Counted from the first letter of the stretch, positions 13,101-24,734 are shown. The stretch: DNA of 64,000 nt from Athripsodes cinereus (GCA_947579605.1 OX388319.1:2480001-2544000), one strand, 5' to 3'. The notes: generated from the letters alone by a model not told the origin. Numbers and translations are program-made.

Positions 13101-13305
13101 GTACATACTTATATTATTTTATGCGACGCGACGGCAGAAATGCCATCCATATTTCTCAGCATTATACAACAAGGTAAGTCTCCATATGATTAGTCATGAT
13201 CACACAAAAACTTAACAGCCAAATGTCGAATAAAATTCATCTATCCAAATATTATTAGCTTGGGCATTTTTAATTTAACAGAATTGATTGGGGTATATGT
13301 TCGTG
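10141..13305. other. No gene seen
   Basis: Several ORFs of 60-73 codons (10506-10688, 11596-11817, 11814-12011, 12601-12795) are AT-rich, low in complexity and without domain signatures, as expected by chance. No repeat borders found. Confidence 0.45.
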
Positions 13306-13340
13306 TGGAAGTTTGATCGCGACTGTCCTGGTACTGATAT

Positions 13341-13396
13341 GGTGGATATCTTCAAGGGACACTTGCTGTATGATGTGTTTAAATAAACTCAAAGTT
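13341..13396 (+). repeat. 55-bp direct repeat flanking family F (left)
   Basis: GATATCTTCAAGGGACACTT and TGTTTAAATAAACT recur at 13981-14036 with one or two changes. The pair brackets the family F copy at 13397-13975 and is absent from the other F copy at 7624. Confidence 0.8.
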
Positions 13397-13606
13397 AGTC
13401 ACCTTATTTATTATAATTAACTGCTAAAATTGATTAAGTTATTTAAAATTAAATGGTAAACAAATATCTACCAGAGTTATCTTTCACGGACTTGCAACAT
13501 ACAACTTGTCAATCTAATTAGAATCACAGTGTGACGATTGGCTAACCGTATTAATTGGAAGAAAAACAAATTCCTATAAAAAGTTAAAACAAACAAGTAA
13601 ATTGTG

Positions 13607-13896
13607 TTTTTTTGGAAATGAATGGGGTGCGTTTGTAGACTTTTGGGATGGTGAGATTTTATATTGCTAAGTTTTATTAAAAAATATATATATGTGTGTA
13701 TGCATGTGTGTGTGTATGTGTGTATGTATGTATGTATATATGTATGTATATGTATGTATGTGTGTATGTATATATATATATATATATGTGTGTATGTTGA
13801 CTTAAAAAAAAAATATGTCATTGTAAATACATATAGGTTTACTTGAGACTGACCGGGAACACCATCATTGGTGAAGGTCATAAAAAAAAAAAAAAA
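13607..13896 (+). mobile_element. 290-bp poly(A) retroposon with 12-bp target duplication
   Basis: Flanked by AAGTAAATTGTG at 13595-13606 and again at 13897-13908, and ends in about 15 A residues after GGTGAAGGTCAT. The homologous stretch near 7830 lacks the insert and has a single AAATTGTG. These are the hallmarks of target-primed retroposition. The interior carries a TATG/TG microsatellite. No tRNA head was recognised. It may be a SINE of another type or a processed transcript. Confidence 0.8.
13685..13800. repeat. TATG/TG/TA microsatellite
   Basis: Long run of TGTG, TATG and TATA units inside the retroposon. The ORFs read across it on both strands (IYIYIH-type and CMYVCM-type peptides) are artefacts of the repeat. 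Confidence 0.9.
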
Positions 13897-13980
13897 AAGT
13901 AAATTGTGATGGCAAAAGTAATTGAGTAATATTGATGAAATGCAATTGGATTCACACCTGACTAATAAATTATCTTAATT

Positions 13981-14036
13981 TGTGGATATCTTCAAGGGAC
14001 ACTTGCTGTATGATGTGTTTAAATAAACTTAAAGTG
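13981..14036 (+). repeat. 55-bp direct repeat flanking family F (right)
   Basis: Partner of 13341-13396. Too long for a normal target duplication; more likely part of an internal repeat or a tandem rearrangement. Confidence 0.8.
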
Positions 14037-14254
14037 TTTAAATAAAAATACTGTAGATTATTGTACAGTATGACACAGTCTTTTGACTAGTATACTGTGC
14101 GATATGTTGTATTTAAGAAGGAAAAAAAAAAGTACAATGATGATGTGACTAAAAGAAGAAAATTGTTTTTACTAGAATATGTACCTATATTATAATGTTA
14201 TAATATCCTGTAGTTTTTATTTTGATAAATAAACATTTTATTATTATTATTCAA

Positions 14255-14440
14255 AAAAGTAACCCTGAACTGAGACCATAATTACTTTTGGCCAAGGCGA
14301 TCTCAGCAGTAAAAATAGGGAAAAATAGAAAAAAAAACAAATACAAAAACCAAAGAAAACAGCGAGACAGAAAAAAAATACACAAAAGAGACATCATTTT
14401 AAAGAAACAACAGAATCAAAGGAGAGTCTCTATCCTGGCG
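14255..14440 (+). repeat. Family G repeat
   Basis: Carries TTTTGGCCAAGGCGATCTCAGCAG, here split by a few changes, then an A-rich stretch, AAGAAACAACAGAATCAAAGG and TCTCTATCCTGGCG. Copies: 43079-43210 and 53190-53340 (+), 35050-35125 and 46180-46290 (-). In one frame it reads like a LINE ORF segment (FGQGDLSRK), so it is probably a LINE piece. Confidence 0.6.
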
Positions 14441-14689
14441 ACAAAGTGTTGTTGTCCATGTTGAAAAATCGACATAAACATTCAAATCATTAAACAAATT
14501 TGTAGCCTTGCCGCCAGAAGAGTTTGGTATTTATTATGTTTGCTTTGATATCAGGAGATCAAAGGATTAGGCTCAAAACGCTGCGCTGATTCTAAATACC
14601 AGCATTGTGACTGAAATATGTGTTAATTTTATTTTCACAATTTTACAATTATTTATATACATATACATAGATTATATAGAAATCGATGA

Positions 14690-14855
14690 CGAGAATAATT
14701 AAGGAATGCGGGGAGACAGCTGACAAGATGGTGCGACAATTTTAAGAAGATAGGGGTCCAGGTGGAAGGCGTTGGCAACAGACATAATTATTTAAGTGGA
14801 GTACTCATGAAAAGGCATATTATGTCCAGCTGTAGAGAAATGAAAATATAAATAA
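14690..14855 (+). pseudogene. RTE-type LINE C-terminal fragment
   Basis: Translation gives GRQLTRWCDNFKKIG, the conserved RPxxRWxDD-type motif of RTE-like LINEs, and ends with a decayed TATGTCCAGCTGTAGA 3' end. Stops and shifts make it inactive. Confidence 0.65.
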
Positions 14856-15060
14856 AGATGTGCATTAGAGATAGTTAATCTTCCAAGCTTATAAGTCAGA
14901 CATTTATACTTAGTTGTATTCTCCCAGACAAAGTAGTCATGTTTTTAAGCTTATTTGTAACCCAACGTTTCATCATAATCTGTGGTTGGCATCTTCAGGG
15001 GTAAGAAGTGCAAATTTTGTAGTTTTAATGTATGTAAAAAAAAAACACATTTGGTTTAAG

Positions 15061-15110
15061 TTTTGAGATCTAGTTTTGACTTACAAAGTCATCATCAAAC
15101 TCGAAACCAG
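15061..15110 (-). repeat. Relative of the 190-bp array unit
   Basis: ACACATTTGGTTTAAGTTTT followed by GTTTTGACTTACAAAGTCATC resembles the start of the tandem unit at 32310. See the motif finding on CTGANGA...GAAA. Confidence 0.45.
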
Positions 15111-15454
15111 ATCATCATAATTTATTATTAAAAAAAAATGGCAAAATAGCCCGACAGAGGTGTGATAAGATGTTGAAATAACTTTATTTGTCGGATATTT
15201 CAGGAGTCCAAGGACTCCTATTTATCCGTTTAGGCGACAATTTATTTATTTATACTCTCTCTAGTCTAATACCACTATGCCTGTGTTGGCATCTCCGATC
15301 CTACCACGTTAGTGGGCGGGGGACCCGACTGACGTAGCAGATCCCATCTTGAGACCCACACATCCACGAATATGCCTTAAAGTGTGAAGCATTTGTGGCT
15401 TTAAAAAACAAAAGAGTTATTAATTAAAGAATCAAACAAAAGAGTTATGATAAG

Positions 15455-15683
15455 AAAATAATGAGAGGCAATTATAATCGTCCTGATAAAGTCATATTTG
15501 TCGATTTCGAAAAGGCCTTTGATACCATAAATAAGGACGCCGTATTAGTAGGTCTACATCAGTGCCGTATAGATCACAGGTACACAAAGCTTCTCAGTTT
15601 TACATACGAGAATACAGCAGGAGACATAATATGGGGGAGGCTTATGTCCAGCAGTAGACAGGAATACCTGCATAAGTAAGTAA
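15455..15683 (+). pseudogene. LINE reverse-transcriptase domain fragment (motif A)
   Basis: The frame 15461-15679 contains VIFVDFEKAFDTINKD, where FVDFEKAFD is motif A of non-LTR reverse transcriptase with its catalytic aspartate. It runs on to about residue 45 and then jumps to a 3'-end sequence (GGGGGAGGCTTATGTCCAGC). An internal deletion therefore fused motif A with the 3' terminus. No endonuclease, no YADD motif. Not functional. Confidence 0.75.
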
Positions 15684-16084
15684 AAGTAAGATAAAGTCAT
15701 TCCGATTTGTTAATATGAACGAAATCAGTGAAAAGTTTAGATTACAAAATATTATCATAAAATATTGCAGAGAGTTAACTGTCTTTAGGCAATCTCTTAT
15801 GGCTATCGATCACGAACAGCTGTTCATAATGATATTAATATTTCGTACTTTCTTAGTGTATTGTTGTAATAGACGCAGTTTATAATAAATATTACTAGTC
15901 ATAAAAATGTATGATCAAGAAATTAGCTTTTGTCAAACAATTGTTACAATTTTATGACAGTTTTGACACACTTATTAAGATTGTCAAAATGTTTTAACCT
16001 AAAAAGACATTTTTAACTGTCGGGCATTAGTGAAATCTCATTATATTAAACAACCTTTTTATAGTTATTATGTAACAATACAAT

Positions 16085-16150
16085 GAAAGTCGTCCTCTCC
16101 GCGTCAACAAAAGATTAAGGCATTCAGGATGGATGGAACACCTTATCGTC
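16085..16150 (-). repeat. SINE family A fragment, inverted
   Basis: GTCCTCTCCGCGTCAACAAA and GGCATTCAGGATGGATGG are the reverse complement of the middle of family A. It lies head to head with the copy at 16181. Confidence 0.6.
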
Positions 16151-16180
16151 AAATTTCTAATTTATTCGTGAAATTTTTAG

Positions 16181-16428
16181 TTCCGTGGAGCACTCAGCGA
16201 AGAATTATTGATCTCCCACTGTTTTCCGTAAGTTTTTGAAAGCCCTGTAAAAGGCAGGTGTTCGAATAAAGACAAAGTTTATCTTAAATTCAACGATGAG
16301 ATTTGCCACTCGTCCTGAACGTCTTAATTTTTGCTGGCACAGAAAGGACAGCTTGCATGTTTCTAACGTGCAGCTGATCTGCTGGCTACTCCACTTATAG
16401 GATATTATGCCATGATGATACAATAGCA
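16181..16428 (+). mobile_element. SINE family A, near full length
   Basis: Starts TTCCGTGGAGCACTCAG, contains TGTAAAAGGCAGGTGTTCGA and GCAGCTGATCTGCTGGCTAC, ends GCCATGATGATACAATAGCAG. About 85 percent like 26340-26593 by eye. The minus-strand ORF here is a shadow. Confidence 0.75.
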
Positions 16429-16629
16429 GATTTTTTTATTCGAAAACTTGCCTTTTTCAACAAGATAGTTCAAAGATTGGAGAAAAGTGAGAGATTTCAT
16501 TTTTTTTATGGGGACTCGACGGAAAAAAGTACAACAAGAATATTATATATGTATTAATATTCTCACAATACATCGAGGTACACTTCTGTACTACAGAACA
16601 ATGTATTATTAGATTCGAGTACTTGAGAC

Positions 16630-17499
16630 CAGTGGTCACCAATCTCCGGTCCGTGGAACGAGTATAAAGTTGAATGGTTTTTCTTGTGTCCTCCTTTTCG
16701 ATTTAAAACCAAGTAAACCAAATTTGTGGTATATTCCTTGACAAAACCGAGGATATTAGTTATGAAATACGTCAAAATTTATAATCCTATACCTTTTCGA
16801 AAACCCCAGCGAAAGGTGACAGGGGGAGCGAAATTTAGAATGTAAAGAAATCATCAAAATCCCACACCTCTTCGAATATCCCAGTGAGAGGAGAGAGGAC
16901 GACTTGGAGTGTAAGGAAAATAGTAAATTCTGGGAATCTGAGATCTAAAAAACAAATTCTCACTTTCACTTTTTCATTGTTAACAATAATAATAAATAAT
17001 AATAATAATAATAATAATAGTTTATTGAACACAAATATCATTTACAATAACAGAGCAATAAAATAATACATTTTTTTTCCTAATACAATTACTCCCCAAA
17101 ATCAAAGCTAAGTTTGGATAAGTTGGAAGAGATCTCGCATTGGCGATTAACTCGCCCTCTGTAGAATGATAATAACTAGACAACTTTTTTAAGATGCGCC
17201 GTTTGGTAAAAAAACCACTGCAAAGGCCCATTCAAGAATCATAACATCTCCTGAACTATAGGGTTTTTTGCTCGCTTTGAACACCTCCACACATTTCCAG
17301 AGTTCGCAAATAATAAGGAATTTTGTTCCACAGCAACGGACCAGCCACACAGGAGGCACGGTCAACTTAGTTAGCCAGATCCCCGCTACATTGATTATAT
17401 CTAATTTGAATGCATTTCTCTTTAAAATTGTAGGTATTTTGACCAATGTACAGTAAAGGACGAATAAAATAAATAAAATAAAAACGCTAGAGACCACTG
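16630..17499. mobile_element. hAT-like non-autonomous element with nested repeats
   Basis: Ends CAGTGGTCACCAA (16630) and AGAGACCACTG (to 17499) are imperfect inverted repeats. Flanks CTTGAGAC (16622-16629) and CTTTAGAT (17500-17507) match at 6 of 8 positions, as expected for an old hAT 8-bp duplication. Inside lie an AAT microsatellite (about 16987-17020), a family E copy split between 17118-17168 and 17388-17482, and unassigned sequence. No transposase. Confidence 0.6.
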
Positions 17500-17926
17500 C
17501 TTTAGATAACATAATAATTACTACTCTCGAAAAAGATACTGACATTATAATATTGTATCATAATAAGAAAGTACTCACTCGCAGTACTTAAAACGTAATA
17601 CAAATTGTATTGCAGTACATATTATAATACAATACAAGCATACAACAACGAGAGTTCACGATTAATTTGGGCGTATGCCTGTCTTATCTTAAAATAATAA
17701 CAATATTATTATGTACAACTAAATATACTATTATAATACAATAATAATAAAAGGTACCTACTTAGTTAAAGCACTTATACTTGCAACAAACAACACGCAA
17801 CAGTTGGAGTGAACCGAATTCTACGTTATTAAATTTCTCACAGGAACATAATTTTATTTATTTATTTATTTAAACAAATAAACGGCTTACGCCTTTTACA
17901 AACATGAAAATTATAATACATAGCGT

Positions 17927-18173
17927 CATAAGAAACATATTTTTTGTATAGGAACAATATCAAACATTTAAATAAATAAAAACACAAAAGATAGACTATA
18001 TTACATTTGCATTATTAATTACGTTAAACTCAAAATAATAAAATTAATACATAAAGACTTTAGCATCTGTAATCATAAATCGTAAAGACTTTAAGATCAG
18101 AAACAAATTTTATGTATAGGAACAATAAACATTTAAATAAATACCAACACGAAAGATAGACTATATTACATAT
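17927..18173 (+). repeat. 75-bp direct duplication
   Basis: 17927-18006 and 18100-18173 share TGTATAGGAACAAT, AACATTTAAATAAATA and AGATAGACTATATTACAT. A local duplication, class unknown. Confidence 0.75.
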
Positions 18174-18239
18174 TATAATAATAGAAAGTAAATATGGTTT
18201 ATTTAATTTTTATTTATCTCTCAGTCTACCCCACACGGG

Positions 18240-18380
18240 ATACAGCGTGAGGGTAAGTTATATCGAAGGAGACCCACCGTCCACCCGGATACCGCAGAAG
18301 TCTGGGGACTTCCATTTATCCGAAATTCTACACTTAACGAGACTTGTCCACATCGAAGATGCCGTAGTGGACAGCCTGAA
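18240..18380. repeat. Dispersed repeat shared with 51105-51165
   Basis: GAAGGAGACCCAC, GTCCACCCGGATA and CAGAAGTCTGGGG recur at 51105-51165. Probably a LINE untranslated or coding scrap. Confidence 0.6.
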
Positions 18381-18748
18381 GGATATAATATAGTACGGTA
18401 TTATGTAATTATACTAAAGAAATACTTTCTCAATGTGCCATGTATTAAAGTAACCCAACACAAAGTTGATATTTTCAACCGACGGTACTTGGTGGAAATT
18501 CATTTAGAATTAATTATAAATAAAACACAGCGGTAACACTATATTAATACCACTTTTGTTTTGCTATCCAATAACATACTATATAATATTCGTTACCAAC
18601 TTGTAGGTAATTTCTTTACTTTTCGCTAGCCTGATGATGAGAGCGGAAGCTCTTGAAAGCCGGCTCGCGTCCAATAAACGTCCAATAAAAACTGTGGATA
18701 TACTATAAATAAGTGTTTTATTTATAAGTGATCCAACATTCAATTCAT

Positions 18749-19145
18749 TCTCTGTGTCCGTGTTAAGGTAATAGAATTCCATAACGGAATTAATTAAACA
18801 AATGTTTTATTCTACTATGCGATATATTCTCGAGAGAGACGTCTTTCGCCTTGTTAGTACATTGTCAATCACAATGACGATGATAATTTTATTGAACACA
18901 ATAAACAATGCAGATATAACAATACATAGACTATTTTATAAAAACTTAAACAGACAACTATAGAGACAAGTCTTGTGTAAAGGAGGGATTGTGAGATTGA
19001 CAAAACCTTGTTAGGACATTGTCAATCTCAATGACGATTGACAATATTGTCTTAACAAGACGAAAGACGTCTCTCTCGGGAATGATTCCCAAAGTAAACT
19101 AAAAACATTTGTTTTATTAATTTCGTAATCCAGCATTGATAGAAT
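18749..19145. mobile_element. Palindromic MITE family P, rearranged copy
   Basis: The left arm 18749-18875 has the words GAATTCCATAACG, AAATGTTTTATTCTACTAT and GAGAGAGACGTCTTTCG. The right arm 19016-19145 has their inverse. Between them an unrelated stretch (18885-19005) and a partial direct repeat of the arm tip (18851-18883 and 19007-19038) break the palindrome. Same family as 29281-29450 and 49755-49932. Confidence 0.75.
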
Positions 19146-20054
19146 ATCAAAAAAATAAGGCAACGAGAAGACAACTTTCACATATCAAATATTCGTTTGG
19201 GTTTAGAGATATTAAATATTCGTCTCACAGTAAATGTGATCAGAAACTTAATGCACCGCGTACGGCCACATGGTGCCGGCGACCTGTAAACGCAACATGT
19301 TTCTTACTATAGATGTGTCTATGTGCTATATTGAAAAGTATTCATGCATATATTTTATACAAATCATATTGTGGAATCACAAAATAAAGTGTTTAGCTGA
19401 AGCATCTTATTATCTCGAATTTCCAACATGAAATGTCGATCCATAAGCTGAACTTTACAACAACAAAAAAATAAGACAACATATTTTGCAAATCATAAAA
19501 AATATAATTATCGAAATGCCAAATCTGATAAAACAAAAATAATAAGCAATTAATTTAAAATTTTGTGAAGTTGAAAGTAAAATAGGTACAACGATAATAA
19601 TAGCATGTTGAAAAATGATCAAGCACAAAAAATCTTGTATGTCATGAAATGTCAGCAGGTAAATCGATTTTGAAAATTAAAAAAAAAATGCAATAAACAG
19701 TTGGTTATCGACAACAACAAAGACAACTGAAGCTTTGGTAGATAGTAGTGATGCTATAAAAGTCAAAGAGACGACATGTAGGTATATAAAGGAGATTGTA
19801 AAAGCGATAAATCCGCCATAAAACACACCGAGGCAATCAAACAGTGTTATTGTTAGGCAAGAGATGAATATTGTATGAGCAATACCAATCACAAAAGAAT
19901 AATAAATTGAACACTGTTTAATATGAAAGGAGATAGACCAAATAAAATTGTATGTTTATGAGCGGGCAAAAGAACTTTCGCCCGCGTAAAATTGAATTGA
20001 TTGTGAAAAAAATGGTGTTAAATAAACACCCGAGGATGAAAAATAGTTAGACGA

Positions 20055-20505
20055 AGAAAGCAAGACTCTTGGATAACATTTCAAATGGATCATCGAAGAT
20101 CGGCAGTCCATTGTATAAGATCGAAAGGTGTGAATATCAATTGTTTTGGTGGCGAAGGCTCTCCAAAAGCTGTTCGGTCATTAGAAGTAAGTACTGCAAA
20201 AATAGTTCAAATAATGAAATAAATAACATTGCAAGATTAAAAGACAAAGCAGAAAATATTGCAGTATGTCAAAAAAATTAACCCAAATAGAATCTCTGGA
20301 ATCGTTATCGACCACAAATCCATGGGGCATCGTCCACTTAAATGATAAACTGGACACACAGTTAAGAATCCAAATTCAAGATTTTTCAACACAATGATCT
20401 CTGAATTTAGAGAAATAATAAGAAAAGTTACAGTTCCTTCATATTCTGTCACGGAAAGTGGACTTAAACAATTCTTGAATGAAGACCATGGGAGAACAGA
20501 AAAAG
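20055..20505 (+). pseudogene. Decayed coding-like stretch upstream of a LINE tail
   Basis: A frame near 20370-20487 gives a plausible peptide (TMISEFREIIRKV, then VTESGLKQFLNEDHG) before a stop. No family recognised. It may be the eroded upstream part of the LINE at 20506 or an unrelated transposon relic. Confidence 0.3.
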
Positions 20506-20652
20506 TGTGAGAACATCCCAAAAAAGATGGGTTGATGATTATACTGTACAGATTACGAGCAAGCTATGGGTTCGTGTTGCTCGAAATCAGAAAGCACGAA
20601 AGAGCTTTGAAGAAGCCTGCATCCCGCAGTGGAAAGAAGAGGTCTGGCAGTA
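20506..20652 (+). pseudogene. RTE-type LINE C-terminus
   Basis: Encodes KRWVDDYTVQITSKLW, then RVARNQKARKSFEEA, then QQW-like IPQWKEEVWQ and a stop. The RWVDD and final EEAxxxQW segments are typical of RTE-like LINE ORF2 ends. Truncated at the 5' side. Confidence 0.8.
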
Positions 20653-20850
20653 AGTAAATTCCTAAGTGAGTAACTTCATATGGTGAACAAATAATACACA
20701 CTTTAATCATGGAATCGTATTTTATTTCAACTGTGTTCTATACGAGAAACAAAACAAAAACAGTATCCGTATTCATGTTTTTTTATGCACATTAGTTCAT
20801 CATTTAATCTTCACACACAAGACCTTGAAAGACAATAATTAGTGTTACAG

Positions 20851-21350
20851 TGTGTTCACACGGAACGAATATTGCCAGAAATCCGAAATATCGTCAGCCG
20901 TTTGAACCCTCTGAACAGATTTTAAATAAAATTGAAACGAAAAAAGAACAGTTAAGACTATCAATAAAAGATGCCTTATATCTTCTACTACAGCAAAAAA
21001 CAGAAAAAAACTATCGATAAAAGATGCCTTATATTATCCTACTACATTTTCAATCAAAGACACACACATTTCCATCTCAAAGTGCGCCTTTTTAAAAACT
21101 ATAGTAACAATAATTTATTCAATTAAATATAACACAATAATGTAATAACAATGTTAAGGACAATACATAAAATTAATATTTGATGGTTAATCTTAGCCCC
21201 AGGCATAAGAACAAGACACCAAAGCGCACCTGACAAATCGAATCTATTTCGGTTGACTGTCTGAACACGTGTTTCATATTTGTAGACGTTCGACGGATTT
21301 TGTTTTTTATGCAAGCGACATCGTCCGGCTTTTTTCGTATGAACGCCGCA
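20851..21350. mobile_element. TIR DNA transposon (copy 2, inverted relative to copy 1)
   Basis: The left end TGTTCACACGGAACGAATAT and following AAATATCGTCAGC, TTTGAACC align with the reverse of copy 1's right end (3640-3770). The right end (CAAAGCGCACCTGACA, GGATTTTGTTTTTTATGCAA) aligns with the reverse of 3060-3200. Inside, a 45-bp unit with CAATAAAAGATGCCTTATAT is repeated at 20958 and 21010. Confidence 0.7.
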
Positions 21351-21599
21351 TACGTTCTAACACTGGTAACACATCGGTGATCGCGTTAATACCGGGTTTG
21401 AAAACTAGTCGAATTTTACATCGTTAAAATACAAAGGTCGAGGGTTACCCGTCGTCGGTCGATATGGTTAACTAGCACTAAGGTGTGTTGTATAGCAGAA
21501 CAGGTAAAAGTTAATCATAAATTTACCTGAATTTATCATTAATCGTTATGAGAGGAAGCGGAAAAAAGTTTATTTTCTACTGTCGGTGAAAATGGCGCT

Positions 21600-21760
21600 T
21601 TTCATTTCATTTCATTTATTTATTTATTCTGTGCTGTACATTGATAACAACCAAATTTACATAAAAATACAATTATTTTACAAACAATAATACTATCAAA
21701 ATTATAAAGAAGGCGAGTTAATCGCGGAGGTGCGATTTTTATAGCTACCCAATGTCATGA
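21600..21760 (-). repeat. Family E copy
   Basis: Reverse orientation: TTTATTTATTTATTCTGTGC, TACATTGATAACAACC, then GGCGAGTTAATCGCGGAGGT. Same order as 53050-53185 on the opposite strand. Confidence 0.6.
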
Positions 21761-22539
21761 AACGTCCACAAAAGAAACTTCAAAGAAGGAAGAGAAGAAG
21801 TATAAGGGAGAAGAAAAGGTAGGAAAAAGAACTAGGAAACAGATGGCAAATTTTGAGTGAGAAAGTGGTCCTTGATCTCTCCGCTCACATCGTCAGACAA
21901 ATGTAAATTTCACATTTGAAGCCCCGCCAGTGTATCCAATTACAAAATTATTTTATTAGATTTGTTTATTATTTAATGAATATACAGCTTGTCCTGTCTG
22001 TGCCATATATAAATGAAACATTCAGGATCGGTTGACCATACCTCATCATTATAGATGTTTCTTGTCTTATTAACTTAAAGTTGCAGTAAAAAATAATTAA
22101 CGGAAGTGAATAAACTCGTTAATATTGTTAATGCCCAACACATGGTGTAGATGTGTATGGATTTTATTGACACACATAATAATACTATAAGATAGGTTTA
22201 TAATAATGTTGCTAAGTGTATGATTGCATGCTTATGTACCACCTATACTATGTAAGAGATGATGTTATATTATTATGCGATGGTGAAAGTGCGACTCGGT
22301 AATGTCGTCTGCCGATTAATAAATTTAAGGTGAAGATGTTAATGTAAAGTTAGGTAAGTTATAATATGAATGTAGTCAGATTGGTGACACCAGCGATGGG
22401 TAATGTGTATTTATATATTTGATAAGTATCTCCGGTCTTCTTTCTCATTTACTCTGAGTTTTCTTATGTTATACTGAAAGTGAAATGTATTCGTAAAACA
22501 TTATGTACATACAAGTTATCAAAAATCTTCAATTAACCA

Positions 22540-22680
22540 GTCATCATCATCATCATCATCGCCCTCAACGCTCCTCTCGGGAGCACAGGGCAGAAACCAG
22601 CCTCCTCCATTCAGAGCGTCTCTGTGCCAATTGCGTCACCTCTTTCCACAACATTCCTTGCGCTCTGATATTATTACAGA
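22540..22680 (-). repeat. LINE 3'-end fragment with (GAT)n tail
   Basis: On the minus strand it ends in GATGATGATGATGATGACTG, a microsatellite tail typical of LINE 3' ends. The body (CTCTCGGGAGCACAGGGCAG on the plus strand) is GC-richer than its flanks. No frame long enough to identify. Confidence 0.5.
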
Positions 22681-23149
22681 ATACACAGTAAAAACTTGTT
22701 GCATGAAGATTAGTTTAAAAACATAAATCTAAGTCAATTACAGTGTCCTAAACATTTTTTGCAATTTCTGAATAAACCTACGTATTATATTATAAGATAT
22801 TAAGGTCAATCGTCAGTCACATTACAATAATATTTATACTAAAGCTTGTATAATTAATTTGTTACTATTTCAACCTGGTACAAGTTCTCTACCTCTGATA
22901 AACAACATTTAGGTAAACAATAAAAAAAAATATTATCTACTTACCTCTATTTATATAAATCTACCTACACATTCACACCGATCATGCGTTACGTCATTCA
23001 ACAACGAGCAAACTATACCTAGTACATATTATATATTATTATCATAACAGTACATTAGAATCTCCGCAAAAATAATAATATTATAATTTGTATGTTTGTT
23101 ATTTTATATTTAAATAGTGTAGAACGTGCGGCTACCTCACTTGTAGAAG

Positions 23150-23365
23150 ATGCAGGGACGTTATAGAAGTAGTAATATTAGAGAAAATCTGCATATTTTT
23201 ACATGCAATATTTTATTTATGTATTTATTCATTCTTTACTATAAATTGATAACAAGTCATAATTATTTTAAGGAAGAAGGTTTGTTCATATTTGTAAAAT
23301 ACAATCAATATGCAGAGGGCGAGTTTGTCGTAAAGGCGCGATCGTTCCTATAACTCAAATAACCC
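23150..23365 (-). repeat. Family E copy
   Basis: Contains TTATTCATTCTTTACTATAA, ATTGATAACAAG and GGGCGAGTTTGTCGTAAAGG, the inverse of family E, and ends near ATAACCCAACC. The 67-codon plus ORF here is chance. Confidence 0.6.
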
Positions 23366-23589
23366 AACCACTGAAATGTTTAAAATTCATCAACTTATAT
23401 TATAATATGTATATTGTGTAAATTTCAAGTGGATTTTGCTAAGGGAAACCTATAAGGTAAACGAGGAACCTACTCTTGGATAAAAAAAACGCTTTTGTTT
23501 TAGAATCTAAACTGACTGGAGGATATAAGAACTGATGTTCTTGAAAAATCCAGGGGTGTGCGATGGGTACCCCTTCCTTAATTTTAATG

Positions 23590-23810
23590 TATAGACTAGA
23601 TGTAAAGACCAGAAATTCAAAGGCAAATTTGGTAGTGCGTACTAAAAAAATTGGGACCGAATGCATTGGTGTTGCAAAGGCTTGAAGGATTTTATTTTTA
23701 TTTCATGGCTTTGTCAGTTATGAGTAAATGTAGGATGTGCAATTCTTATATATAAGTAGGAAAGAGACTATCAGCACTTTAGTGCTATGGAGTGAAACAG
23801 CATATTAGTA
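23590..23810 (+). repeat. Family H repeat
   Basis: Blocks CCAGAAATTCAAAG, GCATTGGTGTTGC, GGCTTGAAGGAT and ATGGAGTGAAACAGCAT recur in order at 50035-50240, and partly at 45915-45965 and 46395-46470. Class unknown. Confidence 0.65.
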
Positions 23811-24734
23811 TTATGAATTTTGGGACATGCTTTCTTAGAAAATTTGTGCTGGGTTACTTTTCCATATACCATATAGGTCAATATGTAAAAGTAAGCTTTT
23901 TGCAAGCTATGCATGATTTTAAAGCGTTTTTCTACAGACGGGATATCTAAATAAAGTATGACAAAATAGAAGGTATGGTATTGCTGTTTTATAAATATAT
24001 TTCACGACTTATTTTTTTTTCTCTGTTTACCTTTGATCTGTTGGTGCTATAAATTTATTGTTTCATCTTTTTTTATGTCACTGTTGTTGTTTATATTAGT
24101 ATTATTGTATTCAAACATGTAAAAGGCTTGTGCCGTGTTTTTGTTAATAAAAAAATAGGTTGGTTGCCATTTTATTTTACTTTCCACAAGTGAAGCCGGG
24201 TTTAATGCTAGTCATAGCATTAAATACATCACACAATATATGTAATATTTATTATTATATACCTTGTTTGATTTAAGAATTTTGCGATAGTAATAATTGT
24301 ATAAGTGTGTTTACCTGTTTAAATATAAGGTGATAAATATATGAGTACATAGAAAACTTACGAGAAATTTATCAGATGCAGTGTTAATGATTTTCTTAAA
24401 TATAAAAAAGGAAAGGTGAACTTTTCAAACAAAAATATATAAATTTTCTACTTATATTCACGCAATTATATATTTTTCACCCAAGAGATGATATAGTAAT
24501 GAAATTATTGTCAATAAATGTGCTAATCTACAAAATTCATAAACAAGGAGTTTTCGCAACCAGGGTTTGGAAAAGAACTGTCTCAGCAAAATTGAGATAT
24601 TTAAACCGGTAGGTAGGTATATATAATTAGGTACGTAAGATAATGAAGTAATTAGGTACGTAAGATGATCGGATAAGTTTTCATGCGTTCACCTTAACTT
24701 AATAAATTCCAAAAATACTACTAAACTATACCAT

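Larger units (their letters stand above)
13397..13975 (+). repeat. Family F repeat, interrupted copy
   Basis: Homologous to 7624-7945 on both sides of a 290-bp insertion (13607-13896). Unknown class; no coding capacity. Confidence 0.75.

Noticed and set aside
13477..13881. Long ORFs of Ile/Tyr/His and Cys/Met/Val repeats on both strands
   Set aside because: They read the TATG/TG microsatellite; no independent coding signal.
16205..16423. Minus-strand 72-codon ORF; similar ones at 30793-31059, 40502-40888 and 54273-54509
   Set aside because: All read SINE family A in one frame or another; similarity between them is repeat homology, not a protein family.
24185..24212. Helitron 3' end (AAGCCGGGTTTAATGCTAGT)
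   Set aside because: The CTAGT end and the GAAGCCGGG word recall insect Helitron termini, but no 5' TC end or clear hairpin was found, so it is too weak to list as a feature.
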